A stretch of 38,354 nt of DNA from Volvariella volvacea V23 (GCA_000349905.1 KB722772.1:166108-204461); one strand, 5' to 3'; counted from the stretch's first letter, positions 20,225 through 31,705 are shown. Notes: generated by a model not told the origin, from the sequence alone. A program made the numbers and translations.

Positions 20225-20737
20225 GTGTGCTTCCGGGCTCGGCGTCGGGGGTCAGTCGTGCTCAGATTTCTGCTCTTCCCGCCCGCTTTTCTTCTCGCAC
20301 GTCGCCAATCCAGAGATTCTGGTCCAAAAATGAATTTCATTTTCCGTTTTCCACCCCGCCGCCTACGCAGCCAAACAACTGTCAACCCCGATCCCACCCC
20401 GTCGAAGCTCGCGCAATTACGTCACACATGTGTTCATGACCCATTTGCTCGCAGTCCGTCTGTATTGCCGCATCTATTACTATATGCATCGAACGCAGAT
20501 CCTGTTCGTACACAGCACGCCGCAACTCTTCCCGTTTACTTTTCGCCTCGTTTCCCCTAGCCATCACCCACTGGGTCAAGGTGATGTAGTGAATAAGAGG
20601 CGGTGATCCCCATCAGCTTATCAGACACCTTACTCCGTATCCTCATGCCGCACTCAGCAGACGCAGATCCACTCAATACAGTTGCAGGAACAAAATCACG
20701 AATCATGTACGCAGTACAGACGCATCACATCATACAT
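20225..20737. other. wc-1 promoter / RPL10 3' flank
   Basis: A 513-bp gap between two genes on the minus strand. It should hold the wc-1 5' region and the RPL10 3'UTR. I see no gene and no motif I would defend. Confidence 0.5.
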
Positions 20738-21570
20738 CTACGCACGAAGTTGGTTGCGCAGGTTCTGCTCAAGGTTACCCTTGGGTCGGATGAACTGTAC
20801 ATAAGCTCCATCCCTAATAGTTCATCCGTTAGCTCCTATCGATTTTGGATCGGTCTAGGCACTCACTGCAACACCTTCTTGTCTTCCTTGAGCTTGAGGT
20901 ATTCGTCCTTCGACACGTTTGTGAATCCCCACTTCTTGGATACAATGATCTTCTGGCGACCAGGGAACTTGTATCGGGCACGGCGAAGAGCCTCCGTGAT
21001 CACAGCAGCGTTTTGCTCCTTGCAACGAATCGACATTATGATTTGACCAATGTCCACCCGTGCAACAGTTCCATAGGGTTTACCCCAGGCACCACGCATA
21101 CCCGTTTGGAGACTGTAACATGTCAAGTAGTTAGCAACCAAACGAACCCTCTTATCGCCCACCCCTGGCCTAGCCCAACTCACCGATCAGCACCAGCACA
21201 TGATAACATCTTGTTGATGCGAATAACGTGGAATGGATGTACTCGCACCCTCAAATGGAAAGAATCCTTTCCAGAGGTCTTTGTGACGTACTTGTTGGCG
21301 CAGATACGAGCTGCTTCCAATGCTTCACTTGAGAGTTGTTCGTATTCATCAGAAACGAGGTGTGCACAGAAGGGGAATTCGTCGACCGAGGCACGCTTGC
21401 GTCCCAAGTCGAAAATACGGATCTAGAGCGAAAAAATGTCACTAGTCCACCTCGAGGGGTATTATACGCGCGAACCCTACCTTGGGGTCGGGGACACCAC
21501 GGTTATATCGTGACTTGGGATAGGGCTTGTTCTTGCAGTAGCGATAGCAACGAGCGGGACGGCGACCCAT
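20738..21570 (-). CDS. RPL10: 60S ribosomal protein L10 (uL16)
   Basis: Core component of the large ribosomal subunit near the P-site/peptidyl transferase region. Exons: 21570-21481, 21422-21184, 21112-20867, 20813-20738; introns 58, 71 and 53 nt, all GT-AG; 651 nt giving 216 aa, the usual length. The start [20 protein letters not shown] is the diagnostic N-terminus. [20 protein letters not shown] spans the second intron, and the P-site loop region follows. [15 protein letters not shown] is the conserved C-terminal block, and the protein ends RNQLRA. It is in tandem with wc-1 downstream. Upstream sequence fits a 5'UTR intron ending at CTTTTAG eight nt before the ATG. No defects are seen. Confidence 0.97.
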
Positions 21571-21578
21571 AGTTAAGT

Positions 21579-21886
21579 CTAAAAGAGGTTAAGGACGCTC
21601 TGGTTAGCGATCCGCGCGGACTCCTAGCGTAGAACGGCACAGAAACGACAAAAGCCCCTTCGACCCACAAATCACCCTTTATCACCCCATCACATCAAAG
21701 AATCGCAGTGATCCAACCAGCTTTCTGATCTACGCATAGATTGCGTACCCGTCCCACCCATTCCTGTACCCCTCCAAGAAGCAACGTCATCCAAATCTCC
21801 AAACCTTGCATCCAGCCCCCAAACACACTCCAACCACCCAAATTCCACGGAAACCACCTATCCAAAGGGCGGGGAATCGAACTCAC
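21579..21886 (-). other. probable 5'UTR intron of RPL10
   Basis: On the minus strand a GTGAGT donor at 21886 and a CTTTTAG acceptor ending at 21579 bracket 308 nt, leaving ACTTAACT before the RPL10 ATG. Leader introns are common in fungal ribosomal protein genes; this one is inferred from splice signals alone. Confidence 0.45.
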
Positions 21887-23109
21887 ATTATAACGGCCTA
21901 GGGAAATCGATGGGAAGGGGGGGAAATGTGGGCTGACCGAGCAGACTGTCGGCCTTTTTGTAGGCGTTGAGAGGTCGTCTGACTAAACACTTTTGCTGAG
22001 TAAGGTGGGTTGGAGATTAAAACTCCGATTGCGGGAGTTCGCGGTTTTCCGACAAGTGCCGGGCCGCCGAAGCCTGCTGGCATTTTCTCAGCTCAGCCAG
22101 CTCAGCCGTGGTGTGGCTTAGTGTGCTACGTACTTTTTCCGGCAGGAGGAGGAATGGATGGGTCCCATGTGCTGGAAATGCCGGCAAACGGGGATTCGAC
22201 TCGTCATTTTGACTGATGCTGTCGTAACTCCACCTGAATGCCGCGATTGTGACTCGAAGCTTTGATTGTGCTTATTCAACACTTCGCTGTGCCTGTCATG
22301 GGTCCGAAGTTTTGGTGAGCTGTTTTGGCTGTGTCTACGGTACACGGGGAGGGGTAGCGTGAAGTGTTGGGCTACTTGTAGGGTATATGTGGTGCATTGA
22401 TACAGCAACGATACAGCAACGAGTACTTGCACGTGTATAGGGTGGTGGGCTTGGCCTTGCAGAGTTGATAAGGATTGTTTTACGATCTTGTTCGACCCGT
22501 TTCTGGCTTGCATCAATGAGACTTTGGACTTTTATGGATGATTTGCGAACATGCGATGCGCACTGCAGCGAAATCGTGTTGTCGTTTGAACCTCTCGTTC
22601 TCATGGTACCAAACAAAGCTCGAGGAAAGTAGAGTTGCCAATGAGAAGAAACACTGGCCAAACATTCAGCTACGAGAAACACACACTGGCACTCAAGAAC
22701 ATCTTAGTCACTTCAAACTTTTCAATGCGAGAAGCAAGGTACAACGGCTTCCCGGTCCACACAGCAGGAGACGCTGTACTTTCGCTGTGCTTAGTGGTTA
22801 TTGACTGTATACTTTCCGCTTTCAAAATTCTTCTGAGTTGGTAAATTGTTATATCAATGAATGACTTCATAGTTGGGCATTCAGTTGGACACGTATAAAC
22901 TCAGAGGTGACTATACATTTGCGAATGTACTCAGAACTAGCGACCCATGAGTAATCGATGAGGCAAAGTTTGTATATTCGTTCTGTGTTTAGTAAAGTAC
23001 TGCCGAGGAATCTTAGTAAAAACGAAGCGGTTCAGATCAGATGAGTGGCAAGTGTGATTGCATTCATACTTCTATATGCAACCTTCCATCTGAGTCACAA
23101 TGTCATGTA
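21887..23109. other. intergenic, RPL10 promoter side
   Basis: It should contain the RPL10 promoter at its left end. The remainder has only short frames and no recognised element. A small CAGCTCAGCCAGCTCAGCC tandem lies near 22090-22110. Confidence 0.45.
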
Positions 23110-24189
23110 TGGTGATTTTCCGCCACTACATCAACAACTTTCAATATGCTATTAAAGATCAAAGGAGCCAAGGGAGCCTCTATGTTCTGCGCAAGCAACA
23201 GTTTTTCCAAGCCCATTGGAATGGGCTTATTCTATTTGATCTCTTTCAACCAACTCACGACTACATCCTAATTTGCATCTCCATTTATATCATCCAACAA
23301 AACGGTCTTTAATCTCGATTAAGATGCAACGTGCATTCCATGGCATTTGTCGCAAGTGCCACCCCTCAACTGATATCCACTGGGAATGAAACTCAACACT
23401 TGGATGCGAGAGAAAGTGGAGGAAATTCTATGCCATTGTGTACGGATGAATGATGGCGACATGTGAATTGTTTCGGGGAAAATAAAATGGATCGGGGGGG
23501 CCATCTCGAAGCGTCCGTTCGTCTATGCCCTCGATGTAGATCGACCTAATGCCTAGATTCAAACCATCCACTAACTTTGTCAGTGCGATATCGAATGTGA
23601 GCATATCAGTTACGTTCTTTGGATCTGGGTTCAACGTGAATCATTACAAGTATTTCGCCTGAATCATTGTCAGTAGGAGCTATTCCGCTCCTGAATCTGA
23701 ATCGCAACCAGAGCAAGTGAACTCTATGCATATTGGCAGCCAAGAGGTCGAATACTTCGTCGTACTCCCCGTCAGTTGATTTGCCTGACCAAGTATCAAT
23801 GTGCAATAGTAAGTCCCTTGAGCGCTCTAGCGGTGCCTTGAACCAATTCATATTCGACGTGAAGATGTACAGTATATCCGCAATCCTGGACGTGCCAATG
23901 CAGCCGCTCTCCATTGTGTGCAGAACTGAGTAACTGAGATCCAGCTACGAAGATTATAGATGCCAATGCTCGCATCGCCCTTGTCGAGCTTGGAAATTTC
24001 GTCTTGGAGAGCATAAAAGGAGCTGGTGAGGATGTGGCTTTGTATCTTGTTGATAACATCAAAGGAAAGTGTCGATAGAGGGATCAACGAATTTCTGCAA
24101 CGTCGTAGTTTGGCGAGCTGGGCCACTAGAGGAGCTATTTCTGCATTGATACTTGCGATTTGAGCTTCAATGCGAGGAGAAAGCTTCAT
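23110..24189 (-). pseudogene. F-box/LRR-like pseudogene with internal deletion
   Basis: On the minus strand it starts MKLSPRIEAQIASINAEIAP (family coiled-coil start), continues RNSLIPLSTLSFDVINKI (F-box-like core) and VTQFCTQWRAAALARPG. A one-base frame change near 23895 then puts the following IFTSNMNWFKAPLERS in another frame. Roughly residues 185-370 of the family are missing. The remainder includes GIRSIYIEGIDERT and the Cys-motif relic TCDKCHGM near 23340-23365, in which the first Cys of C-x-C-x2-C is Gly. DNA similarity to the 3' end of the gene at 34761-36392 continues to about 23110. Confidence 0.82.
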
Positions 24190-24628
24190 TTGCGGTTGGG
24201 TACTATGGTGGAGAATGATAGTGATCGATGAAGTGTACTATTACTTGTTGTACGTCATTTGTCTCTGGTTCAATTCTCTGCCTCTGCCCTCTATGCCGCT
24301 TGTGCCACATTCTCTTTAACTGACCTAGAAATGAAATTTCATCCATTGTGCAGTGCGAACATACCCCACTGGCTGGTAATCGATGACTCACCGGCTGGTG
24401 CCGGTGACCTAGCCTCACTGACGGCTCAATCACATACAGACCCCTATACATTGGTAAAAACCCCTCTCTAAAATCAGCACAGCGTGCCTCTGCAAATGCA
24501 CTGCATTTGCACTTGATAACCCTGCTTTCTTCCTACCCTCTTGACGTGAACACAAAGGAACTATCCAAGGTTTCTTGCATCTCGAAGTGTCGAACAACAG
24601 TTCCACCGCGAACGATCATCGTAGTGTC
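24190..24628. other. promoter region of the Rds1-like gene
   Basis: A 439-bp gap between divergent units: the F-box relic on the minus strand and the Rds1-like gene on the plus strand. No gene is recognised. Confidence 0.4.
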
Positions 24629-27141
24629 ATGCGGAGGTGTACGCTCCTGTTACTGCTGGGTGGGGTGCTTGGATGGAAGACTGTAATAGTGCATGCCCAG
24701 ATGAATGGGCCATACCCATCTCCAATAACCGGTATGCTATTTGTTCATTTACTTACGCCCTAGTTGACCACCTCCCGAACAGACGCAACAATCCTCAACT
24801 TCGCTTTGGCGTTTGAACAGCTTTCAAATGCATTCTACGACAATGGATTGGCGAAATACGATGCTCAATCCTTCAACACCTCAGGTTTCGCACCAGGTGT
24901 TCGCAACCGATATCTTCAAATTGCTGCACATAAAAGGGCGCATGTCCAGTCTTTGGTAGAGGCATTATCTGGGAGTGGGAACGCCACGTTGCCTTGCGAA
25001 TACAATTTGTACGTCCTCGACTTTTGGATCTTGCTGTTTCCATTTTCTCACGTTTTCCTTGTGATTGTCTACGTCAGTCCGCACAACGACACACAGACGT
25101 TCACTTCGCTGAGTCAGATTATGGAAGGAGTCGGGACCTCCGCATATATCAGTCTCATTGCCCAGCTGACCTCGTACAGCTATCGCCTTCTCATATCGCG
25201 CATCCTTTCCACAAGAGCGCGTCATGCATCCTGGATAGCTGCATCTGTGAACTCGTTTACACCTTGGGGTGGTCCATTTGATGTAAGTTTTATCGTCATC
25301 TCCACCCATCGACCTTTCTCCCGCCGAACCAAGAGAAGTACTTCCAACACCTGTCCTAGTGATGTCCATCTGTACTCGTGTGCTCATATCATATCAAACA
25401 GGTTCCATTAGATATGGACAGCACGTACACATTCATGTCAAAATTCATTGTCTCATGTCCATCAACCAATCCACAAATGCCGGTCAGCATCTTCCCTGCA
25501 GTAGTTATCGGAGCAGGAAGACCTGGGACGACTGTCTCAATTCAGTTCAACGATACCCAAACATCTTCAACAGCTTTAGAAGCGACGGGTGCGAGGCCTA
25601 GCAGTACGAGTCCAAGCGCGAGCCCTAGTACAAGCGTGATGAGCAGCACTCCTTCGAGTATGGGTGCCACGGGTACTTTGACGGCGTTGGCAGGTGTGGG
25701 AGGCGCCACTGTCACAACTCCTCCTTTGAGTGCAGTTGGTGCTAGTATTGGAAACTCTTCCAGAGAGAGCTTGAGAAGGAGATGGTCGCTTGGATCTAGA
25801 TGGGAAATTGTTGCTTCTGGTTCTGGACAAGGTAGTGAATCTGCGTCCAAGCCAACAAGTGGCACCATGGCATCGTTTGCACCACTCGCACCACTGTCCA
25901 ATGAATCGTCCACGCCACTATCCCCTTTTTCGCCCATTGCCACAGGTTCAGTAAACTCCAACCCCAGTCCGCAATTACCAGTCCCAACTCCCATACCACT
26001 TAATCTCACATCAATCTCCTCACATGCACCAAGCCCAGGCCCAGGCCCAACATCCGCTGCCTTATCTATACCTAGTGTTTCGCTTCAGTCAGTTCCAGGC
26101 CCTCCTCCAAGCTCAAGCTCAAGCTCAGATTTTGGGACTATAACCTCTGGATCCGGGCCATTTGCATTTCCCCACACATCCCCGTTTTCGACGAGTACTG
26201 TTGGCAGTGGTGTTGGTGCCAGCACCAGCATTAGTGTACAGGTGGGGGCACCTGGCCCATCTAGTGATGGTACGACATCGTCACTATACACAAATGAGGT
26301 CTCGACCTCGTCTAATGCTATACCATCAATACGTGCTTCTGGTCTACAAACTGTCCCAACACTCTCTGAAACGCTTCTAGCTTCGATAGCCTCGAATTCA
26401 GCAACTTCGACATCATTGAGATTCATTTTCTCCCCATTTTACTCGGACCTGATCTCAACTTCGTCGTCGTCTACGTCATTGTTGTCCCCTTCAGAGTCTT
26501 TTCCAACTTCTGCCCCTAGATCCACAGAATCATCTCCTTTGGCTCCTTCAAATGCCACAACGGCACTAGAGCCTACTGCTCCGCTGTCAGAGATCCCTTC
26601 TTTAGCACCTCCTGTGTCATCGGATCCCTCTATGTTCTCGGGCATGGTTCACAATCCCCGACAGGCCTCTCCTGCATCACCTACCTCACTTTCCCCATCG
26701 TCCTCTCTATCAACTTTCCCCATCCCTCTCTCCAATCCTCCACCCTCTTCATTTTCCACCTCGACTCCACCAGATCCAACGGCGAGACTACCAGAGTATC
26801 AAGCCCTGTTCATGCAAGCATCGCGATTGGACCCGACACCAGTCCCAATCGTAAACTCGGCTGTTGCGCTCCCGCGTGATCTGCAAGGCCAAATTTATGT
26901 CCTGGTCGTTCGTGGGCAGTTTTCGATTCCGGGTGTCGGTGCCAGCGTTAGTCCCGGTTTTTCGTCTACACCGGGTTCTTCCGTATTGTCATCTACACCT
27001 ACTTCGGTGCCTACTCCTGCCCCGTCGTCGACGCCTATAGATGCCATTTTAGCAGGACAGGAGGTACCGGTTGGGGAAATTATTGCCGGACCTGCCATTG
27101 TGGCTTTTGATGGTAACGTTGAGATTATGGTCACTTTCTAG
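24629..27141 (+). CDS. secreted Rds1/ferritin-like protein with mucin-like insert
   Basis: Resembles the fungal Rds1-type stress proteins, which have a ferritin-like four-helix domain and a beta-rich C-terminus; the biochemical function is not established. Exons: 24629-24731, 24783-25008, 25078-25282, 25402-27141; introns 51, 69 and 119 nt; 2274 nt, 757 aa. Residues 1-24 look like a signal peptide (MRRCTLLLLLGG onward). Ferritin-like segment: ATILNFALAFEQLSNAFY (~36-53), AAHKRAHVQSL, SLSQIMEGVGTSAYIS, then ARHASWIAASVN (~158-169). After SCPSTNP and VSIQFNDT (~223-230), about 411 residues (25558-26790) are Ser/Thr/Pro-rich and plausibly O-glycosylated. The family sequence then resumes with YQALFMQA, DLQGQIYVLVVRG and GEIIAGPAIVAFD. 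A second, shorter Ser/Pro insert lies before the last motif. The intron 1 acceptor AACAG at 24778-24782 is needed to restore the family frame TDATILNFAL. No HExxH or classic di-iron set was confirmed. Confidence 0.8.
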
Positions 27142-27350
27142 AATTGTTGTATGTGGATAGTGGCCTACCATAGTGATCAATACCCACATGGGTGAGAGTT
27201 CAAGAGCTCTATCATAGCTTAATGCACACTATTCATCCCAGGGAAATGTCTCACTGAATAGAGGTGTATTATGGAATTTAGGTGAAGCGTTAGATTTGAT
27301 AAGATATTAATTCGCCAATCTAAAATACGGGCAGGAAAAATGTACATTTA

Positions 27351-28612
27351 TCAAACGTTTCCGGGCGTACCACTACCAACTATTCTAGTCCAGTTGAATT
27401 CCATTGGGAGGTCTATGCCCCGCAGATGCACACTGTCACTGCTCATCTCCAACATTCGACTGCTGATCGTTTTGGCTTGCTTTTCGGACTCCTCTGTTTC
27501 GAGTAAAAAATACTGAGAATCCAAGCCGGACCTCTTATTCAACTCATCCAACTTGAAGAGAGCCAAAAATTTGGTTTGTTCTTCTTGCTTAATGTTTTCC
27601 TCCGGTGCCCATTTTAACTTGACGTCGCTTTTCTTAATTTCCTTCCATGTCCAAAATGGCCCAGATCCTGCTAATGCAATGACTGACTTTAATTTTGGAT
27701 AAATGGTAAAATGGATGGCGCAGTACCTTTGAAGATCGCTAACCGCTTCTCCCAAGTATCCTATTAAACCCGAACGCCATCGAGCAACATTTATACGGCC
27801 ATTGTGTCGAGGTGGAGTTCTCCAATCAGGAGAGCACACTTGTAAGCGACCTGGACACCGCCTCGGTAACGCTATTGAAGCACCAGGTATCCAAGCTGAT
27901 TGGCTACGGCGGCAGGGTCGTCTTCGGAGACAAAGTTCTTAGCATCCGCCGGTGTTGGCGGGTCAACATGACTAGCGACGATGTAGTTAATCAGCAAATC
28001 TGGGAAAGTGTCTTTGGCCTTGGCGTCTGCTATGGTCTCCGCACCCCATGAAAGGTTACAACTATGCTTCTGCAATATTTATATTAGCTGTTGTATATTT
28101 TATCGCACGACCAATATACGTACCTCGGTGGCTTTTTGCTTCCCTTTTCGAGCGTGCTTACGTATTTCAAGATCGTCAATCGCGGCATCTAATTATCCTT
28201 GCTTTGCTTCGTCTTGGGCATTGATGTTTTCCTTGATGCGTAGTGAGTGTCATTCTCCTTTGGGGCCTACACGGGATGCCAGTTCTTTTTCAAACTGCTC
28301 CTTTGTGCACCGGAGTTGCTTCTCCAAGACGACGTCGTGCGCCTCATATCGCACTTCTCCTGGCAGGAAGAGTATACAATCTGCCCCGGGGACAAATTGC
28401 ACTGAGCACGACGCAATCTTCTGGATAAGCGCCTGGTAACAAGGGTAAAAATCTCGTTCAAGACGACGGGGGTTGGAGCGATAGGAGTAAGCATTGCTGA
28501 GAGCGATGAGGTCTCTTACATCCGGCTCATAAGAGCTTGAGGCTATGCTGAGCTTAAAACGTGGTATGGGAAATTTAAAAAATAATGATGGAGAAGCTGA
28601 GGTGATGGTCAT
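27351..28612 (-). pseudogene. broken gene of unrecognised family
   Basis: Long coherent coding segments on the minus strand, interrupted by several lesions. From an ATG at 28612 the frame runs through FYPCYQALIQKIASCSVQFV and FLPGEVRYEAHDVVLEKQL. It meets TGA at 28252-28250, continues in the same frame (KENINAQDEAK), meets TAA at 28195-28193, and reaches a good GT donor at 28123. After a 54-nt intron the next exon (from 28069) reads SWGAETIADAKAKDTFPDLL and DPAAVANQLGYLVLQ, then TAG at 27874-27872. A frame change leads into GLIGYLGEAVSDLQRYCAIH, FWTWKEIKKSDVKLKWAPEE and FLLETEESEKQAK to the stop at 27351. The preserved composition suggests a once-functional protein of about 400 residues. I do not recognise the family. 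Confidence 0.75.
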
Positions 28613-29053
28613 GTTTAAATCTTCCGGGAGGCGCCGCTCGTCAAAGTGGTTATAATGCAGTAAGAAGTATATCAGGGGCACAAGAGCGAGGACGAATCGA
28701 TATGCGACGAGGGGCAAAGGAAGGGCACAAGAGGTTATTCTTCAATGGCAAGAGATTCAAGTCGATTATACACCTGGTGAGGCCGGCCTCCACACGACAC
28801 TACAGTACGCCATTGCCGCTTAAATATAATAATGCTATATGAATATAATGGCAGCGTCTAATTGCTATACAACTCTCGCAACGTCGGGGGCGCACAACGC
28901 AAGCAAACATGGACCCACCTCTCCCAATGCACGTGATCAGTCACATGTAAGCCAAAACCCACCATCCCAATCCTTTGACTAAAACCACGACACACAAAAC
29001 GTCAGTAATCAAATTTACGCCCTGTCCTCAACTCATGCCTATCCTGTTCCAGC
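28613..29053. other. intergenic, divergent promoter region
   Basis: It lies between the dead gene (-) and the small gene at 29054 (+). No gene is seen; a palindrome-like GCACGTGATCAGTCACATG occurs near 28930. Confidence 0.4.
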
Positions 29054-29530
29054 ATGTCTGAACCCCGAGATTATCCTGCCAACCCTGCCAACCCCTTCGA
29101 TCCACCTTCATTATCCGTTCTAGCACAAAGTGATGAACACTTCTATGGGTTTATCGTACCTTGGGAATGGTTCTCCCGGGATCTGGGGGAAATACGTCGT
29201 CGTTACCCATCCCGACTACCAATCCTAGACAAATCTGAGAAAGATAAATACTTCGGCGACTTCAATTTTGATATTCTGCGTGATGCAGTCTTTGCCATCG
29301 AGGACATGTGGCACAAAGGCCCCAGGGTGCCCTGTAAGCGACAAGTCACGACTGGTGAGGAGTGCAACTATATCATAGCTATTGCGTGCTTCAGAGGTAG
29401 ACTTACAACCACGCGACTCCTGAAAATGGTTCTCGATGAGTTGACTCTTGCCCCACACAAGATACAGGATATAAAGGACAAATTGGCAGAGTACCAGATC
29501 ACTGCCGCCCCTGGGTGGTACCCAGAGTAG
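29054..29530 (+). CDS. small hypothetical protein
   Basis: Single open frame of 158 codons from an ATG preceded by a C/A-rich leader. No signal peptide or membrane segment. It starts with an Asn/Pro-rich stretch (PANPANPFDPP, 8-18). Distinct blocks are HFYGFIVPWEWFSRDLGEI, FDILRDAVFAIEDMW and a helical C-terminal third (LLKMVLDELTLAPHKIQDIK). I recognise no domain. A decayed partial copy lies about 350 bp downstream (29876-30110), which supports these blocks being real coding sequence under duplication rather than chance. Function unknown. Confidence 0.6.
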   Translation: MSEPRDYPANPANPFDPPSLSVLAQSDEHFYGFIVPWEWFSRDLGEIRRRYPSRLPILDKSEKDKYFGDFNFDILRDAVFAIEDMWHKGPRVPCKRQVTTGEECNYIIAIACFRGRLTTTRLLKMVLDELTLAPHKIQDIKDKLAEYQITAAPGWYPE

Positions 29531-29875
29531 TATATGGATTCTTTCCATGACTATGTCCCAGAACCTTACTGTTGTGTTGTATGTTAGACTCCGAATGCGA
29601 GCAGTATTATCTAGTTGAATCACCTCGAAGTTCATCACATTGCAAAATATAAATAAAAGACGGTATCTTAACCGAGAGATGGATGTCCAAGTATTTTTGT
29701 AGACGCCATGTCTCTTAGATCGGTGGTAAAAAGTGACCACTTGCGCGCCCTCCCCCCTCCCCCCTCCTTCGCGTCAACGCGGTTAAAGCTTGGCATCAGC
29801 AAACTTGATTACATCGCCGACATAGAAATGTGAAGCTATCAACAACACATCCTGCACTTAATCCGATATTTTTTT
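29531..29875. other. intergenic, no gene seen
   Basis: Contains the 3' flank of the small gene and a pyrimidine tract (CCCTCCCCCCTCCCCCC) near 29746-29766. Confidence 0.4.
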
Positions 29876-30110
29876 TTCAGCAGGTCCACCAGGACTTCGA
29901 CATTTTCCACCAATCCTGCGATTCCACTGCTACTCTCGGTCATGGTACAACATTCCAAGTTTTTATGGAGTTCCTATACCTGGGAGTGGCTACGCCGAGA
30001 CTTGGGGGAGTTACTCCCCGAGCCCTGACCATGAGAGATGGGGTATAATACATAGCCAGCTCAACTTTGATATCTTATGGGATACTGTTGTCTCGATTAC
30101 GTAGCTCCCA
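29876..30110 (+). pseudogene. decayed partial duplicate of the 29054 gene
   Basis: Translated pieces YTWEWLRRDLGEL and FDILWDTVVSI match PWEWFSRDLGEI and FDILRDAVFAI of the upstream gene in the same order, but in different frames with stops between them. The remaining half is absent. It is a tandem duplicate in decay. Confidence 0.65.
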
Positions 30111-30395
30111 TTTTTTTCCTCCGCTTGATTTCTTTATTCAAGAAATATTTTAATACCGACTTTCTCGGTCAAGCTAATCCAATGATCTCTTACGTCCTTT
30201 TCCGTAGCCTCATGAAATGAATTGCAAGTCACTCAGTGGTAGTAAATAGTAAATATACTCATAGTTGAGATTTGTACGATAGGGAGACATCGGATCTAAC
30301 ACAGGGTATACCCTTTCGTACCACCCAGCTATCCTCAGGTTTACTGCCCTTGACACACGCATCTGCTTCACGAGTCGACAATGCTCGACCGAGCA

Positions 30396-31203
30396 CTAGT
30401 TTTCGGCTAGGGATTCTGTGTGCACGATACCTTCGTCAGACCACTCCACATAAGTCACATCATTTTCAACGGAATTCTCATCATTGATCTCGTCCTCCAT
30501 AGATGTGGCACGGGTAGCGACATGGCTAGTACCCTCTGGCCACTGCAGGTTCTTCACCACCCAGGGTGGCGGCGCGCGCCTCAGCAAGGTCGACGTAAAA
30601 TGTGAAGGTGGAGTTCCGGGGTTCGGATAGCCCTTGGGATTTCTTATGCTCTCGCGTCTCTCAGGACCATACGTATAGATTCCTCCTCGAGAGATGACGA
30701 AACCTGGCACCCCACGATAATACGCATTTATGATGTCTGCTCTGGATGGATGAGGGTCCCCTCTAACTCTCTCTGAAAGGGGATGAGTGTGGAAGTTTGC
30801 AACTATCGATTGTCGAAGTTAATTCTAAGCTGTTGAGTCCTATCTCGCTGATCCGTGCTTACCCAAGATGACATTGTTCCTGCTGGTTCCTGGCCTGTTC
30901 AAATCTATTGCAGCGTTCCGACCCTCTGTCCTTTGATTCATAGTGTCTCCCTTTGGAGCACGGGTAATCCATGCCCTCGTCACTCTGCTGGGTACAGGGA
31001 AGTCTACATAGAAGTGCAGTGAGATTGGAGAATAACACTACCAGTAAACGGTCCGCACCGATATATATGAAACCACCTTGTTCGCAGCAGTGGTATGGAT
31101 CAAGGAAGGACTCTTTCCATGCGTTTTGGAACGTGCCATTGTCCTGCCTTGTCAAAGATTTTATCGCGTTTATAAGTTCTCTCGCAGAAGGACAGGGAGC
31201 CAT
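30396..31203 (-). CDS. DUF4329/JAMM-like protein
   Basis: Likely a member of the DUF4329 group, which shares the JAMM/JAB metallo-hydrolase layout; catalytic activity here is inference. Exons: 31203-31059, 31003-30863, 30802-30396; introns 55 and 60 nt; 693 nt, 230 aa. I chose these splice sites because only this combination keeps WITRAPKGDTMNQRTEGRNA and NNVILVANFHTHPLS in frame. Features: EQGGFIYI (41-48), which could supply the upstream Glu; H-T-H-P at about 105; then 12 residues and S-R-A-D, giving H-x-H-x12-S-x2-D, a longer loop than classic JAMM (x7); GVPGFVISRGGIYTYGPERR follows. The C-terminal ~95 residues are unique and end with an acidic tail. No signal peptide. It neighbours a ribokinase, which gives no functional hint. 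An alternative first donor (31041) would break the downstream frame. Confidence 0.72.
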
Positions 31204-31705
31204 TGTAGGGGGTGATTCTGTACCTCAGGTGCACGATTTGGTGCTATTTAATAGGCTGTCGTGTTTGACTCTTTTGAGAAGCTCCACAGCTGTTCCTCTA
31301 ATCTTAGGGTTGAGTTCGGCGAATAGAACAAACGCTTGATGCACCAGATATGCTGATGTTCGGGGTGCTTACAAGATGTACACCAAACGCGGAGATTTAC
31401 TAATTATAACCACCAGAAGCTTGGAAAACGAGCCTAACCACAACTGATTTGAGCACCACTGGAATGCGCCCTATTTCACTGGGGTTTTCCTTCCATTCAT
31501 CAAAGCCAGTTGCAGAACACAATTGCGAGCTCTCCTCACTCTATCTTAAGGTATGTTGTCGCAATTGCCCACTTCGCATTGGAATGGACTGGAGGTCATA
31601 CCACTCGAGCGTTACATTCTGAGGCGCTTCAAGGCTCCACACCCCGAGGGTTCCCTTGTGTTCATAGTCGAATGCACTTGAATTCCAGTTAGATCAAGGT
31701 ACTAT
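31204..31705. other. intergenic, no gene seen
   Basis: Short frames only; it includes the upstream region of the DUF4329-like gene. Confidence 0.4.

Noticed and set aside
21845..21900. tRNA-like T-arm (GAGTTCGATTCCCC on the minus strand)
   Set aside because: The flanking bases do not form a T-stem, and no anticodon or acceptor arms fit. It overlaps the proposed RPL10 leader intron donor.
25542..26009. Minus-strand frames opposite the Ser/Thr-rich insert
   Set aside because: These are shadow frames of the repetitive coding composition of the Rds1-like gene, and they lack any motif.
6380..28612. Stop codons in the pseudogenes as evidence for RIP-like C-to-T mutation
   Set aside because: Every stop codon begins with T and can come from CAA, CAG or CGA, so compatibility with C-to-T is automatic. 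Dinucleotide statistics against intact copies would be needed.
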